From assembly GCA_031254225.1 (NCBI GenBank), contig JAIRUU010000024.1, forward strand, positions 1 to 11,991: a DNA stretch of 11,991 nucleotides. Direction: 5' to 3'. Shown here in pieces: positions 1 through 5,423 of this stretch. The notes under the pieces were generated by a model, which was not told the DNA's origin, searched no databases, and saw nothing but the letters and a program-made list of their open reading frames with translations. Position 1 is the first letter of the stretch, and the number at the start of each line of letters is the position of its first letter. Position numbers and translations under genes: made by a program. Source of the DNA: Candidatus Elusimicrobium euhamitermitis (GTDB lineage: Bacteria; Elusimicrobiota; Elusimicrobia; Elusimicrobiales; Elusimicrobiaceae).

Positions 1-170
1 CGCTCCCTGCGTTCGCATTGGCTGTTTGATGAAAAATTTCTTCGGTATTTGGGTAAATTTCAATTTTTTTCGGGCTAACGTACCGTTTCGTCGCTTGCGC
101 TCCTCAACTTCTCAGTACGTCGCGCCCGAAAGAAAATTGAAATTTCCCTCAAATCCCTGAGAAATTTTTC
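1..170. repeat. Dispersed hairpin repeat, copy A
   Basis: This copy is part of a repeat also present at the other end of the window: positions 31-147 match 11875-11991 at 116 of 117 positions, the only difference being T at 120 versus A at 11964. Positions 1-30 are also related to 11846-11874 but less closely (a shared GTTCGCATTGGCT stretch). The element is an imperfect inverted repeat. The left arm 31-75 (GAAAAATTTCT ... TTTCGGGC) pairs with the right arm 124-170 (GCCCGAAAG ... AGAAATTTTTC), with a few mismatches and indels. An inner ACGTAC/GTACGT pair brackets a loop rich in TCGCTTGCGCTCC. No transposase, terminal duplication or ORF is visible in it, so it may be a REP- or MITE-like intergenic element. 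That it is repeated is certain; its nature is inference. Confidence 0.85.
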
Positions 171-406
171 CGACGCAAGACGGGTTACGGCAACTGCCAG
201 ACACGGCAAATACAAGACACTGCAACGGCTGGATAACCACTGAAAACTTTATTCGCGCGCTTGGGCGCGCTCCTCTCCCTTTCAGGGAGAGGAAGAAAAT
301 CCCAAAGATTGGGTAATGCCTGCCGCGCCGTAGCGCAGCGTAGGCGGGAGTAAATGCGCCGTTATAAAATAAAATTATCCTTTTCCCTCTCCCGCAAGGG
401 ACGCAT
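171..406. repeat. Gene-free stretch with clustered short hairpins
   Basis: No credible coding region lies here. It holds a string of short inverted repeats: GCGCGC-TTGG-GCGCGC at 255-270, a perfect 9-bp stem CCTCTCCCT-TTC-AGGGAGAGG at 272-292, CCCAA-AGA-TTGGG at 301-313, a GC-rich imperfect hairpin around GCGC-CGTA-GCGC at 325-336, and CCC-GCAA-GGG at 391-400 just past the peptidase stop. The density of small hairpins resembles intergenic repeat clusters rather than coding DNA. None is followed by a T-run on the minus strand, so I do not call a terminator for the peptidase gene. Whether this stretch belongs to the same mobile unit as copy A cannot be told from one copy. Confidence 0.5.
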
Positions 407-1447
407 TTAAAAATCAAAATTATGCTTGCAGCAGTTTTCTATAAAAGCTACTGTCAAATCCACGGCGGCGTCAATGTCCGCTTTTGAACACGTCTCAATG
501 CTTGAGTGTATGTAGCGCGTGGGGAGCGACAAAATCCCCGTCGGCACGCCGTTTTTGGTTTTATGTATCGCGGCTGCGTCGTTAGACCCGCGGGCGGAAA
601 TTTTGGGCTGATTGTTTATCCCGTTTTCCCGCGCAAGAACTTTTAAAGTTTTGACAATCTGCGGGTTGACAATAGTACCGCTGTCCATAACGGTAATCGC
701 CACGCCTTTGCCGACCGCGCAGTTATACTCGTGCCGCGGCGTTGCCGGCAGGTCGTTGGCGGCGGTGGCGTCCACAACTAAAGCCAAATCCGGGTCTATG
801 CCGTATGCGGAAGTAACCGCGCCGCGCAGACCCACTTCCTCCTGCACGTTAAGGGCCGCGTAAATATCGCAGTCAAATTTTTTAACTTTTTTAAGCGCTT
901 CAAGAATTATATAAACGCCGGCGCGGTCGTCAATGGATTTGGAATTTATAAAATCTTCGCCAAACTCCACGGCCGTCCTTTCAAGGCTGACCGTATCGCC
1001 GGGCGTAATTAACTCTTTTGCCTGCGCCGGCACAAGGCCGGCGTCAATAAATAAATTTTTTACGGGGACGACTTTCGCTGCTTCCGCCGGCTCAAGCAAA
1101 TGCACGGGCTTTGTGCCTATAACGCCGGTAACCGGCCCTTTTGCCGCGTGGACAGTAACGCGCTGGGCAAGCAGCGTCCTCGCGTCAATGCCGCCGACGG
1201 GGATAAAATGTATAAACCCCGCGTCGTCAATATGGTTAACCATAAGGCCTATCTCGTCCATGTGCGCGGCAAGCATGAGTTTGCGCACGCCGCGGCCTTT
1301 TTTGTAGGCGATGATATTGCCCATGTTGTCAACGCGGATTTCGTCGGTAACCGGCTTAAAAAGTTTGAGCAGCGCGGCGCGCACGGCGTCTTCCCTGCCG
1401 GAAACGCCGGAAAGTTCCGCTATTTTCTTAAATAATGAGAAGTCCAT
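407..1447 (-). CDS. M42-family metal-dependent aminopeptidase (glutamyl aminopeptidase/FrvX-like)
   Basis: This is a cytosolic co-catalytic metallopeptidase of the M42 family, whose members form large tetrahedral (TET-type) assemblies and trim N-terminal residues from peptides. The 346-residue length fits the family. Visible motifs are AAHMDEIGLMV (H62 metal ligand, D64), NSKSIDDRAG (D173 bridging metal ligand), VQEEVGL (E203 general base, E204 metal ligand), VVDAT (D226) and RYIHSSIE (H314), so all expected active-site positions are present. Some M42 proteins are annotated as endoglucanases; peptidase activity is the better supported role. Substrate preference cannot be read from the sequence. 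The gene stands alone on the minus strand. The start ATG has no Shine-Dalgarno sequence, but an extended -10 box ends 6 nt upstream, which hints at a leaderless message. Confidence 0.93.
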   Translation of the reverse strand: MDFSLFKKIAELSGVSGREDAVRAALLKLFKPVTDEIRVDNMGNIIAYKKGRGVRKLMLAAHMDEIGLMVNHIDDAGFIHFIPVGGIDARTLLAQRVTVHAAKGPVTGVIGTKPVHLLEPAEAAKVVPVKNLFIDAGLVPAQAKELITPGDTVSLERTAVEFGEDFINSKSIDDRAGVYIILEALKKVKKFDCDIYAALNVQEEVGLRGAVTSAYGIDPDLALVVDATAANDLPATPRHEYNCAVGKGVAITVMDSGTIVNPQIVKTLKVLARENGINNQPKISARGSNDAAAIHKTKNGVPTGILSLPTRYIHSSIETCSKADIDAAVDLTVAFIENCCKHNFDF

Positions 1448-1453
1448 GAGATG

Positions 1454-1483
1454 ATTTTATCAAAAAAGCAGCCGTCTTGTCTG
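1454..1483 (-). promoter_or_regulatory. Candidate extended -10 promoter for the M42 peptidase
   Basis: Reading the minus strand, TGATAAAAT (1454-1462) gives an extended -10 hexamer TAAAAT. CAGACA (1478-1483; 4 of 6 to TTGACA) lies 18 nt upstream of it. The hexamer ends 6 nt before the ATG, so transcription would begin at or next to the start codon. This is a motif match only. Confidence 0.4.
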
Positions 1484-1492
1484 TGAGAAACA

Positions 1493-1591
1493 ATGAAGAG
1501 CAGTCTGGAAAAAATTAAAGAAGTCATTGCGGGTATAAATGGTTCAAAAGTGCTGCTAAAAGAGATAGGTTCCATAAAAAATTACTTCTGA
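1493..1591 (+). CDS. Possible 32-residue small ORF or gene remnant
   Basis: An ATG at 1493 opens a 32-codon frame ending in TGA at 1589-1591, with product MKSSLEKIKEVIAGINGSKV followed by LLKEIGSIKNYF. The composition (lysine, isoleucine and glutamate in a helix-like pattern) looks more protein-like than a random AT-rich frame. There is an in-frame stop 9 nt upstream and no good ribosome binding site, only a weak GAG. It fills the gap between the peptidase and pilin genes and runs antiparallel to both. It could be a small gene, the remnant of a longer one, or chance. I do not recognise it. Confidence 0.2.
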   Translation: MKSSLEKIKEVIAGINGSKVLLKEIGSIKNYF

Positions 1592-1615
1592 AGAACAGTG
1601 TTTTTTTATCAACGG

Positions 1616-2161
1616 TCAAAAATTCCATATCCCGACTGTCCCGCTGGCGCTGGGGGTTCCGCCTAAAGACACGCACAATCTTCTGCCCTTGTCATTCTGA
1701 GGATTAATTATTTGGCCGTGTATATTACAGGTTCTTGAATTGTCTTTCATACCCCAATAAATATAATAATCCGTTTTCTGCCCCGCGGAATTGAGACGCA
1801 AAATTCTTACGGCCGGAACACCTCCCGAGGACCCTGCGCCGTCAAGCCAGATTTCAAACTTGCCGCTTACGGCCCTGTCGCCCGATATTGCGTAACCGGA
1901 GGGAACGTCTATATCTATTTGGTCATAAGACGTGGGCCACGCGCCGGTTTCAAGGTTGTAGCGTTTAGACGCGTCAACAATATTTCTTCCCACAATTAAC
2001 GCTTCGGTTACCTTTGATTTCTCTACCGCGTTCTGATACTGCGGCAGCGCAATGGCCGCCAATATGCCGATAATAAGAACAACCACGAGAAGTTCTATTA
2101 AAGTAAATCCTTCCTCTTTATCGCACCAAAAACTGAAAAGAGAAAAAGTATTTTTTATCAT
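1616..2161 (-). CDS. Type IV pilin-like protein (prepilin)
   Basis: This is a 181-residue prepilin with a class III signal. A charged 18-residue leader ends in DKEEG, followed by FTLIELLVVVLIIGILAAIALPQY. A PilD-type prepilin peptidase would cut after G18 and methylate F19, and E23 is the conserved Glu5 of the mature protein needed for assembly. The hydrophobic helix (about 19-40) continues amphipathically as QNAVEKSKVTEAL. The C-terminal part is a small globular head with two cysteines, C145 and C163, which could form the D-region disulfide seen in major pilins. It matches the many PilE/GspG-like pilins known from Elusimicrobia. No pilus assembly genes are nearby, so major pilin, minor pilin and pseudopilin cannot be told apart. 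The start ATG has only a weak purine stretch (GTGAG) upstream, but the leader fixes the start well. Confidence 0.9.
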   Translation of the reverse strand: MIKNTFSLFSFWCDKEEGFTLIELLVVVLIIGILAAIALPQYQNAVEKSKVTEALIVGRNIVDASKRYNLETGAWPTSYDQIDIDVPSGYAISGDRAVSGKFEIWLDGAGSSGGVPAVRILRLNSAGQKTDYYIYWGMKDNSRTCNIHGQIINPQNDKGRRLCVSLGGTPSASGTVGIWNF

Positions 2162-2188
2162 AATTTGCTCACTTATTTTTATAGCTAT

Positions 2189-2210
2189 TATAGTATATTT
2201 TTATACTATA
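2189..2210. promoter_or_regulatory. AT-rich palindrome over the pilin promoter, candidate operator
   Basis: There is a perfect 9-bp inverted repeat, TATAGTATA and TATACTATA, separated by TTTT. It covers the -10 box and most of the -35/-10 spacer of the pilin promoter. A dimeric regulator bound here would block RNA polymerase. The pure AT content leaves open simple DNA melting or curvature instead. Confidence 0.35.
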
Positions 2211-2220
2211 CAAATGTCAA
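2192..2220 (-). promoter_or_regulatory. Sigma70-type promoter of the pilin gene
   Basis: On the minus strand there is a perfect -35 box TTGACA (2215-2220), a 17-nt spacer and a -10 box TATACT (2192-2197), about 30 nt before the ATG. It is the best promoter match in the window. A second -10-like TATAAT (2187-2192) has a spacing of 22 nt and is less likely. Confidence 0.75.
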
Positions 2221-2237
2221 TAACGACGCCGATATTT

Positions 2238-2275
2238 TTTTGCTATTTTCCCTCCTCCCGCAAAAAATAGTAAAA
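2238..2275. promoter_or_regulatory. Inverted repeat upstream of the aldolase gene
   Basis: TTTTGCTATTTT (2238-2249) pairs with AAAATAGTAAAA (2264-2275) across a 14-nt CT-rich loop, 12 bp including one G-T wobble. It sits 32 nt before the aldolase ATG, and its right arm overlaps TAAAAT (2271-2276), a -10-like hexamer without a good -35. It could be an operator or a 5'-leader hairpin for the aldolase. Confidence 0.3.
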
Positions 2276-2307
2276 TTTAGTGTAAATAAATATTTCGGAG
2301 GCTAAAA

Positions 2308-3285
2308 ATGACAGTTTCTTATAAAGAACTTGGTTTTGTAAACACCAGGGAAATGTTTAAAGACGCGATGAAAAACGGCTACGCCGTGCCCGCCTATAAC
2401 TTTAATAATATGGAGCAGTTGCAGGCTATTATTACGGCGTGCGTGGAGTCCGGCAGTCCGGTTATTCTGCAGGTGTCTTCCGGCGCGCGCAAATACGCTA
2501 ACGCCACCCTGCTGCGCTGGATGGGCCGCGGCGCGGTTGAGATGATGAAAGAGCTTGGCAAACCCGTGCCGGTAGCGCTGCATCTTGACCACGGCGACAG
2601 TTACGAGCTTTGCAAAGACTGCATTGAAAGCGGTTTCTCTTCGGTAATGATAGACGGCTCCCATCTGCCGTATGAAGAAAACATCGCGCTGACCAAAAAA
2701 GTCGTTGAGTTCGCGCACAAAAACGACGTTACCGTTGAGGGCGAGCTGGGCGTTCTGGCCGGCATTGAGGACGAAGTTTCCGCCGAACACCATACTTATA
2801 CCGACCCCGCGCAGGTTGAAGATTTTGTAAAAAGGACAGGCGTGGATTCGCTGGCTATTTCAATAGGCACCAGCCACGGCGCTTATAAATTTAAAGTCAA
2901 ACCCGGAGAATCTGTCCCCCCGCTGCGCTTTGATATTTTGGCGGAGTGTGAAAAACGTCTTCCAGGTTTCCCAATAGTGCTTCACGGCGCGAGCAGCGTG
3001 GACCAGACGGCCGTGGCAACCATCAACAAATACGGCGGCAGAATGGAAAACGCCGTCGGCGTGCCGGTGGAACAGTTAAGGAAAGCGGCCGCAAGCGCGG
3101 TCTGCAAAATTAACGTGGATTCAGACGGCAGATTAGTAATGACCGCCGCCATACGCAAAGTATTTGCGACCAAACCGGAAGAGTTTGACCCGCGCAAATA
3201 TTTGGGCCCGGCAAGGACGGACCTTATCGCGATGTATAAAGACAAAAACAAAAACGTCCTCGGTTCCGCCGGAAGAGTAAAATAA
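2308..3285 (+). CDS. fba: Class II fructose-1,6-bisphosphate aldolase
   Basis: This zinc-dependent aldolase reversibly splits fructose 1,6-bisphosphate into dihydroxyacetone phosphate and glyceraldehyde 3-phosphate, a cytosolic step of glycolysis and gluconeogenesis. The 325 residues form one TIM barrel. Visible class II signatures are VALHLDHGDSYE (catalytic D94, zinc ligand H95), VEGELGVLAG (E144/E146), the loop EDEVSAEHHTYTDP, GTSHGAYK (zinc ligand H190) and VLHGASS (zinc ligand H226, phosphate-binding loop). The C-terminal FDPRKYLGPARTDLIAMYKDK helix is typical of the family. A strong ribosome binding site, GGAGG at 2297-2301, lies 6 nt from the ATG and fixes the start. The gene is monocistronic: divergent from the pilin, convergent with the cysteine-rich pair, and closed by a terminator 16 nt after its stop. 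Tagatose-bisphosphate aldolases share the fold, but fructose-bisphosphate activity is the likelier role. Confidence 0.95.
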   Translation: MTVSYKELGFVNTREMFKDAMKNGYAVPAYNFNNMEQLQAIITACVESGSPVILQVSSGARKYANATLLRWMGRGAVEMMKELGKPVPVALHLDHGDSYELCKDCIESGFSSVMIDGSHLPYEENIALTKKVVEFAHKNDVTVEGELGVLAGIEDEVSAEHHTYTDPAQVEDFVKRTGVDSLAISIGTSHGAYKFKVKPGESVPPLRFDILAECEKRLPGFPIVLHGASSVDQTAVATINKYGGRMENAVGVPVEQLRKAAASAVCKINVDSDGRLVMTAAIRKVFATKPEEFDPRKYLGPARTDLIAMYKDKNKNVLGSAGRVK

Positions 3286-3300
3286 GTTTAGAAAACGGAC

Positions 3301-3336
3301 AAAAAAAGAGACCTTCAAACGAAGGTCTCTTTTTTT
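3301..3336. terminator. Strong bidirectional terminator
   Basis: A 16-bp perfect stem runs from A-tract plus AGAGACCTTC (3301-3316) through loop AAAC to GAAGGTCTCT plus T-tract (3321-3336). The A- and T-tracts make it work in both directions. It lies between the convergent aldolase and first cysteine-rich genes, 15 nt after one stop and 32 nt after the other. A near copy lies at 4329-4362. Confidence 0.92.
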
Positions 3337-3368
3337 AACCGCAAAATTTCCGGCGCGGCATTTTATTA

Positions 3369-4148
3369 TTAATTTTTTACCACCTTACAGCCCAAATAAT
3401 ATTTCGTACCCACGTTCGTACAAACAGAACCTCCGTTGTTGGTTGTAGTACCGCCGACTATATAAAACATTCTGTCATAGCCGCCTGTATTACTATTATG
3501 ATATCCGTTAATATCATTGCCAAATTCAGACTTACAGGTATTGTACGTATCATTAAATATTGCGTTGTATCCTCCGGTTTCGCCTCTTTGCGTGCAGCGG
3601 CTGACCGTCCCGCCGTTTAAAGCTATTCCAAGAGCCTCTGACGCCCGCGCATCGCCATACCCAGGCACGCAGGAACCATTGCCGTCGTCAATTATTGCGG
3701 CGGAGGCAACAAGCTGGGCTGTTGCTGTTTTTGGTTTGCATTTACACTTCCAATATGTGGTGCTGCCGCATGTCGTGCTTGTATCCATAGTGCTCATAAC
3801 ATATCCGTTTCCGCAGCAGGAGGCACAGTCATTTGCAATGGTCGCGCTGCTTATAACCCATCCGCCGGCCCCTTGTGTATCCCCTCTGCATACGGAAATG
3901 CCGGCGCACGGGCTGCAGTCTCCTGAAGACGCCGCAACCCAGGCGCTGTTTGAGTTTTGGCAGCAATCGCTGGGAAAGTTTGATCTGTATGCGGCCAAGT
4001 AACAACATGAAGCCGCCTGATTGCTGATACCCGGCGAAGATTGGGAGCACCTGCACTCCGTATAATTAGCGTAAGCGTATATTACCGCGGTGCCTGCCGC
4101 GAGAAACAAAACTGCGGCAAAAACAAAATTTATTATTTTTTTTTTCAC
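3369..4148 (-). CDS. Secreted cysteine-rich protein, unknown family (paralog 1)
   Basis: I do not recognise a family. The 259-residue product starts with a Sec-type signal peptide (KKK, then INFVFAAVLFLAAGTAVIYAYA; likely cut after AYA at 27), so it should be exported. The mature part has 20 cysteines in a spaced pattern: CRC, CC, CC, CxxC, CxxCC, CKC, then single cysteines to the end. It is rich in Gly, Ser, Thr and Asn, typical of a disulfide-stabilised extracellular protein. The C-terminal half contains RCTQRGETGG-x3-IF-x-DTYNTC and ends in TKYYLGCKVVKN, both shared with the neighbouring paralog. No catalytic motif is visible. The start is GTG, fixed by AAGGAGG (4154-4160) 5 nt upstream and by the same arrangement in the paralog. 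It has its own promoter and terminator. A surface or adhesive role is possible but unproven. Confidence 0.8.
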   Translation of the reverse strand: MKKKIINFVFAAVLFLAAGTAVIYAYANYTECRCSQSSPGISNQAASCCYLAAYRSNFPSDCCQNSNSAWVAASSGDCSPCAGISVCRGDTQGAGGWVISSATIANDCASCCGNGYVMSTMDTSTTCGSTTYWKCKCKPKTATAQLVASAAIIDDGNGSCVPGYGDARASEALGIALNGGTVSRCTQRGETGGYNAIFNDTYNTCKSEFGNDINGYHNSNTGGYDRMFYIVGGTTTNNGGSVCTNVGTKYYLGCKVVKN

Positions 4149-4183
4149 TGAGTCCTCCTTAATAATATGGAATTACACTTAAT

Positions 4184-4213
4184 ATTGTAAAACATAAAAA
4201 ACGTAATCCATAA
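4184..4213 (-). promoter_or_regulatory. Candidate promoter of cysteine-rich paralog 1
   Basis: Minus strand: TTATGG (4208-4213), an 18-nt spacer, then TACAAT (4184-4189). The same spacing and -35-like hexamer occur before paralog 2, where the -10 is a perfect TATAAT. The repeated arrangement is what supports the call; the -35 match is weak. Confidence 0.45.
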
Positions 4214-4232
4214 TAACTAAAAAGGCTATGTT
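4200..4232 (-). promoter_or_regulatory. 33-bp conserved upstream block, copy 1
   Basis: This block is identical, base for base, to 5215-5247 before paralog 2. On the minus strand it starts AACATAGCC, continues through TTTTTAGTTATTATGG and ends GATTACGTT. Similarity stops abruptly upstream of it in both copies. It includes the putative -35 region, so it may hold the binding site of a shared activator, or it may simply mark the edge of the duplication. Confidence 0.6.
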
Positions 4233-4328
4233 GAACTCAGGCGTGAAAATTAAAAAAAGTTTAGGAACCCATTTCCGGCTTTTTTACAAAATCCGGCCAA
4301 AAATTACCCCGCGCGAGAGAAACCAAAC

Positions 4329-4362
4329 AAAAAAGAGACCTTCAAATGAAGGTCTCTTTTTT
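4329..4362. terminator. Terminator of cysteine-rich paralog 2
   Basis: A 15-bp perfect stem (4329-4343 with 4348-4362) with loop AAAT and flanking A- and T-tracts, 16 nt past the stop of paralog 2. The stem core AGAGACCTTC and the following TTAACCGCAA match the terminator at 3301-3336, so the terminator was duplicated with the gene. It also insulates paralog 1 from read-through. Confidence 0.9.
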
Positions 4363-4378
4363 AACCGCAAAACTTATT

Positions 4379-5164
4379 TTACTTCACTACGCAGCCAAGA
4401 TAATATTTAATGCCTACGTTCGTATAGGTAGAACCTCCGTTCGTGACTGTATTGCCGCCGCCTATATAGCATATGTTGGAAAAGCCGCCTGAATTCGCAT
4501 TAAGATATTGTTGAATCACAGTACCGAATTCCGACATGCAGGTATTATACGTATCACGAAATATTGCATCATGTCCTCCGGTTTCGCCTCTTTGCGTGCA
4601 GCGGTTTACCGCGCCGCTGCCGCCTACGCCAAGGTATGACCTCGCCGTGTCGTCAGTGTTGGTTCCTGTAGAATCATTAATTTCTAAAGAAGTGGCAAAA
4701 AGAGCGACTGTTGTTGTAGACGTTTTGCAGGCGCACGGGAAATACGAAGTGCCGTTGCATGTTATAGGCTGCGAGATTGCACCGGTAAGATTGCCGCCAC
4801 AGCAGGTTGTACATAATCCAGCGGGGTTCTGAGCATTAGTAACATATCCGCCTATTGTGGCTTTACATGAAGTATATCCCGCGCACGGGTCCGGCACCGT
4901 GCAGCCGCTGGAAGACCAAGTCGTGCCCGTGCCAGTCCATGAATAAGTTGAACCTTTCACATTTTTGCAGCAAGTGTCTTTATTACTATTTTGATAACTG
5001 TTGTTTATAGCGTCGTTGCAGCATGTTGTGGTGTTATCAGTCAGCCCGGGAGTAGTCTGATTACACCTGCAGTGTTCATATGAGGTAGCGGCAAACGCGG
5101 ACGCCCCTCCTGCGGCACAAAATAAAACCGCGGCAAAAACAAAATTTATTATTATTTTTTTCAC
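4379..5164 (-). CDS. Secreted cysteine-rich protein, unknown family (paralog 2)
   Basis: This 261-residue tandem paralog of the 3369-4148 gene also has no family I can name. The signal peptide is KKIIINFVFAAVLFCAAGGA followed by SAFA, with likely cleavage around ASA or AFA (24-27). The mature protein has 19 cysteines in nearly the same order as its neighbour: CRC, CC, CC, a CAG-x3-C region, CxxCC, CAC, then singles. The C-terminal part is most conserved (RCTQRGETGGHDAIFRDTYN then TC, and KYYLGCVVK at the end), whereas the N-terminal half has diverged strongly apart from the cysteines. The GTG start is set by AAGGAGG at 5170-5176, 5 nt upstream, and the leader GAGGACTCAGTG is identical in both genes. 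Conserved cysteine spacing with variable loops suggests a disulfide scaffold exposed outside the cell. Confidence 0.8.
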   Translation of the reverse strand: MKKIIINFVFAAVLFCAAGGASAFAATSYEHCRCNQTTPGLTDNTTTCCNDAINNSYQNSNKDTCCKNVKGSTYSWTGTGTTWSSSGCTVPDPCAGYTSCKATIGGYVTNAQNPAGLCTTCCGGNLTGAISQPITCNGTSYFPCACKTSTTTVALFATSLEINDSTGTNTDDTARSYLGVGGSGAVNRCTQRGETGGHDAIFRDTYNTCMSEFGTVIQQYLNANSGGFSNICYIGGGNTVTNGGSTYTNVGIKYYLGCVVK

Positions 5165-5198
5165 TGAGTCCTCCTTATTATCATAAGATTACACTTAT

Positions 5199-5228
5199 AT
5201 TATAAACCGAAAGAAACGTAATCCATAA
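5199..5228 (-). promoter_or_regulatory. Candidate promoter of cysteine-rich paralog 2
   Basis: Minus strand: TTATGG (5223-5228), an 18-nt spacer, then a perfect -10 TATAAT (5199-5204). It is the counterpart of 4184-4213 and has the better -10, so this copy may be the more strongly transcribed. Confidence 0.5.
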
Positions 5229-5247
5229 TAACTAAAAAGGCTATGTT
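5215..5247 (-). promoter_or_regulatory. 33-bp conserved upstream block, copy 2
   Basis: Identical to 4200-4232 over 33 bp, with unrelated sequence beyond it. It covers the -35 region of the candidate promoter. The rest of the gap up to the proS stop (5248-5423) is AT-rich. It holds a 7-bp inverted repeat CCGGTTT/AAACCGG (5347-5353 and 5370-5376) but no T-run on the minus strand, so I see no clear terminator for the proS operon. Confidence 0.6.
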
Positions 5248-5423
5248 ATCTTACGACGAAAGCGATTCCGCTCTTCAGGTTTTGGCCAAGCGGTATTTAT
5301 AGGCATTTTTTTGATTTTTTTAGGTATTTTTAAGCGGCAGAACGCGCCGGTTTTTAAATAAATATCATTAAACCGGCTGGGTAAACAGGCGGGCAAAAGA
5401 GTTATTTTAAAAAGACGTTATAA

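Noticed and set aside
112..417. A 101-codon minus-strand ORF in the left repeat region.
   Set aside because: It is the translation of the hairpin repeat and the short GC-rich hairpins, has no family resemblance or ribosome binding site, and overlaps the 3' end of the well supported peptidase gene.
3517..4002. A 161-codon plus-strand ORF opposite cysteine-rich paralog 1.
   Set aside because: It is an antisense shadow. The minus-strand frame has a signal peptide, ribosome binding site, terminator and a conserved paralog.
3301..4362. Repeated hairpins read as a CRISPR-like or attachment-site pair.
   Set aside because: There are only two copies, each exactly at a gene end with T-tracts, which is what duplicated rho-independent terminators look like.
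4228..4410. A 60-codon plus-strand ORF between the cysteine-rich genes.
   Set aside because: It runs straight through the terminator hairpin at 4329-4362 and into the antisense of paralog 2, with no ribosome binding site and low-complexity content.
4379..5164. Cysteine in the signal peptide of paralog 2 (VLFC) as a lipoprotein lipobox.
   Set aside because: Phenylalanine just before the cysteine does not fit the lipobox, the signal peptide continues well past it, and paralog 1 has no cysteine there.
5270..5310. TGGCCAAGCGGTA resembles a tRNA D-arm.
   Set aside because: No anticodon arm, T-arm (GGTTCGA-type) or matching acceptor stem follows; the downstream sequence is T-rich. Treated as chance.
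5347..5376. CCGGTTT/AAACCGG inverted repeat as a terminator for the proS operon.
   Set aside because: It has only 7 bp around a 16-nt loop, no T-run on the minus strand, and lies about 50 nt past the stop codon.
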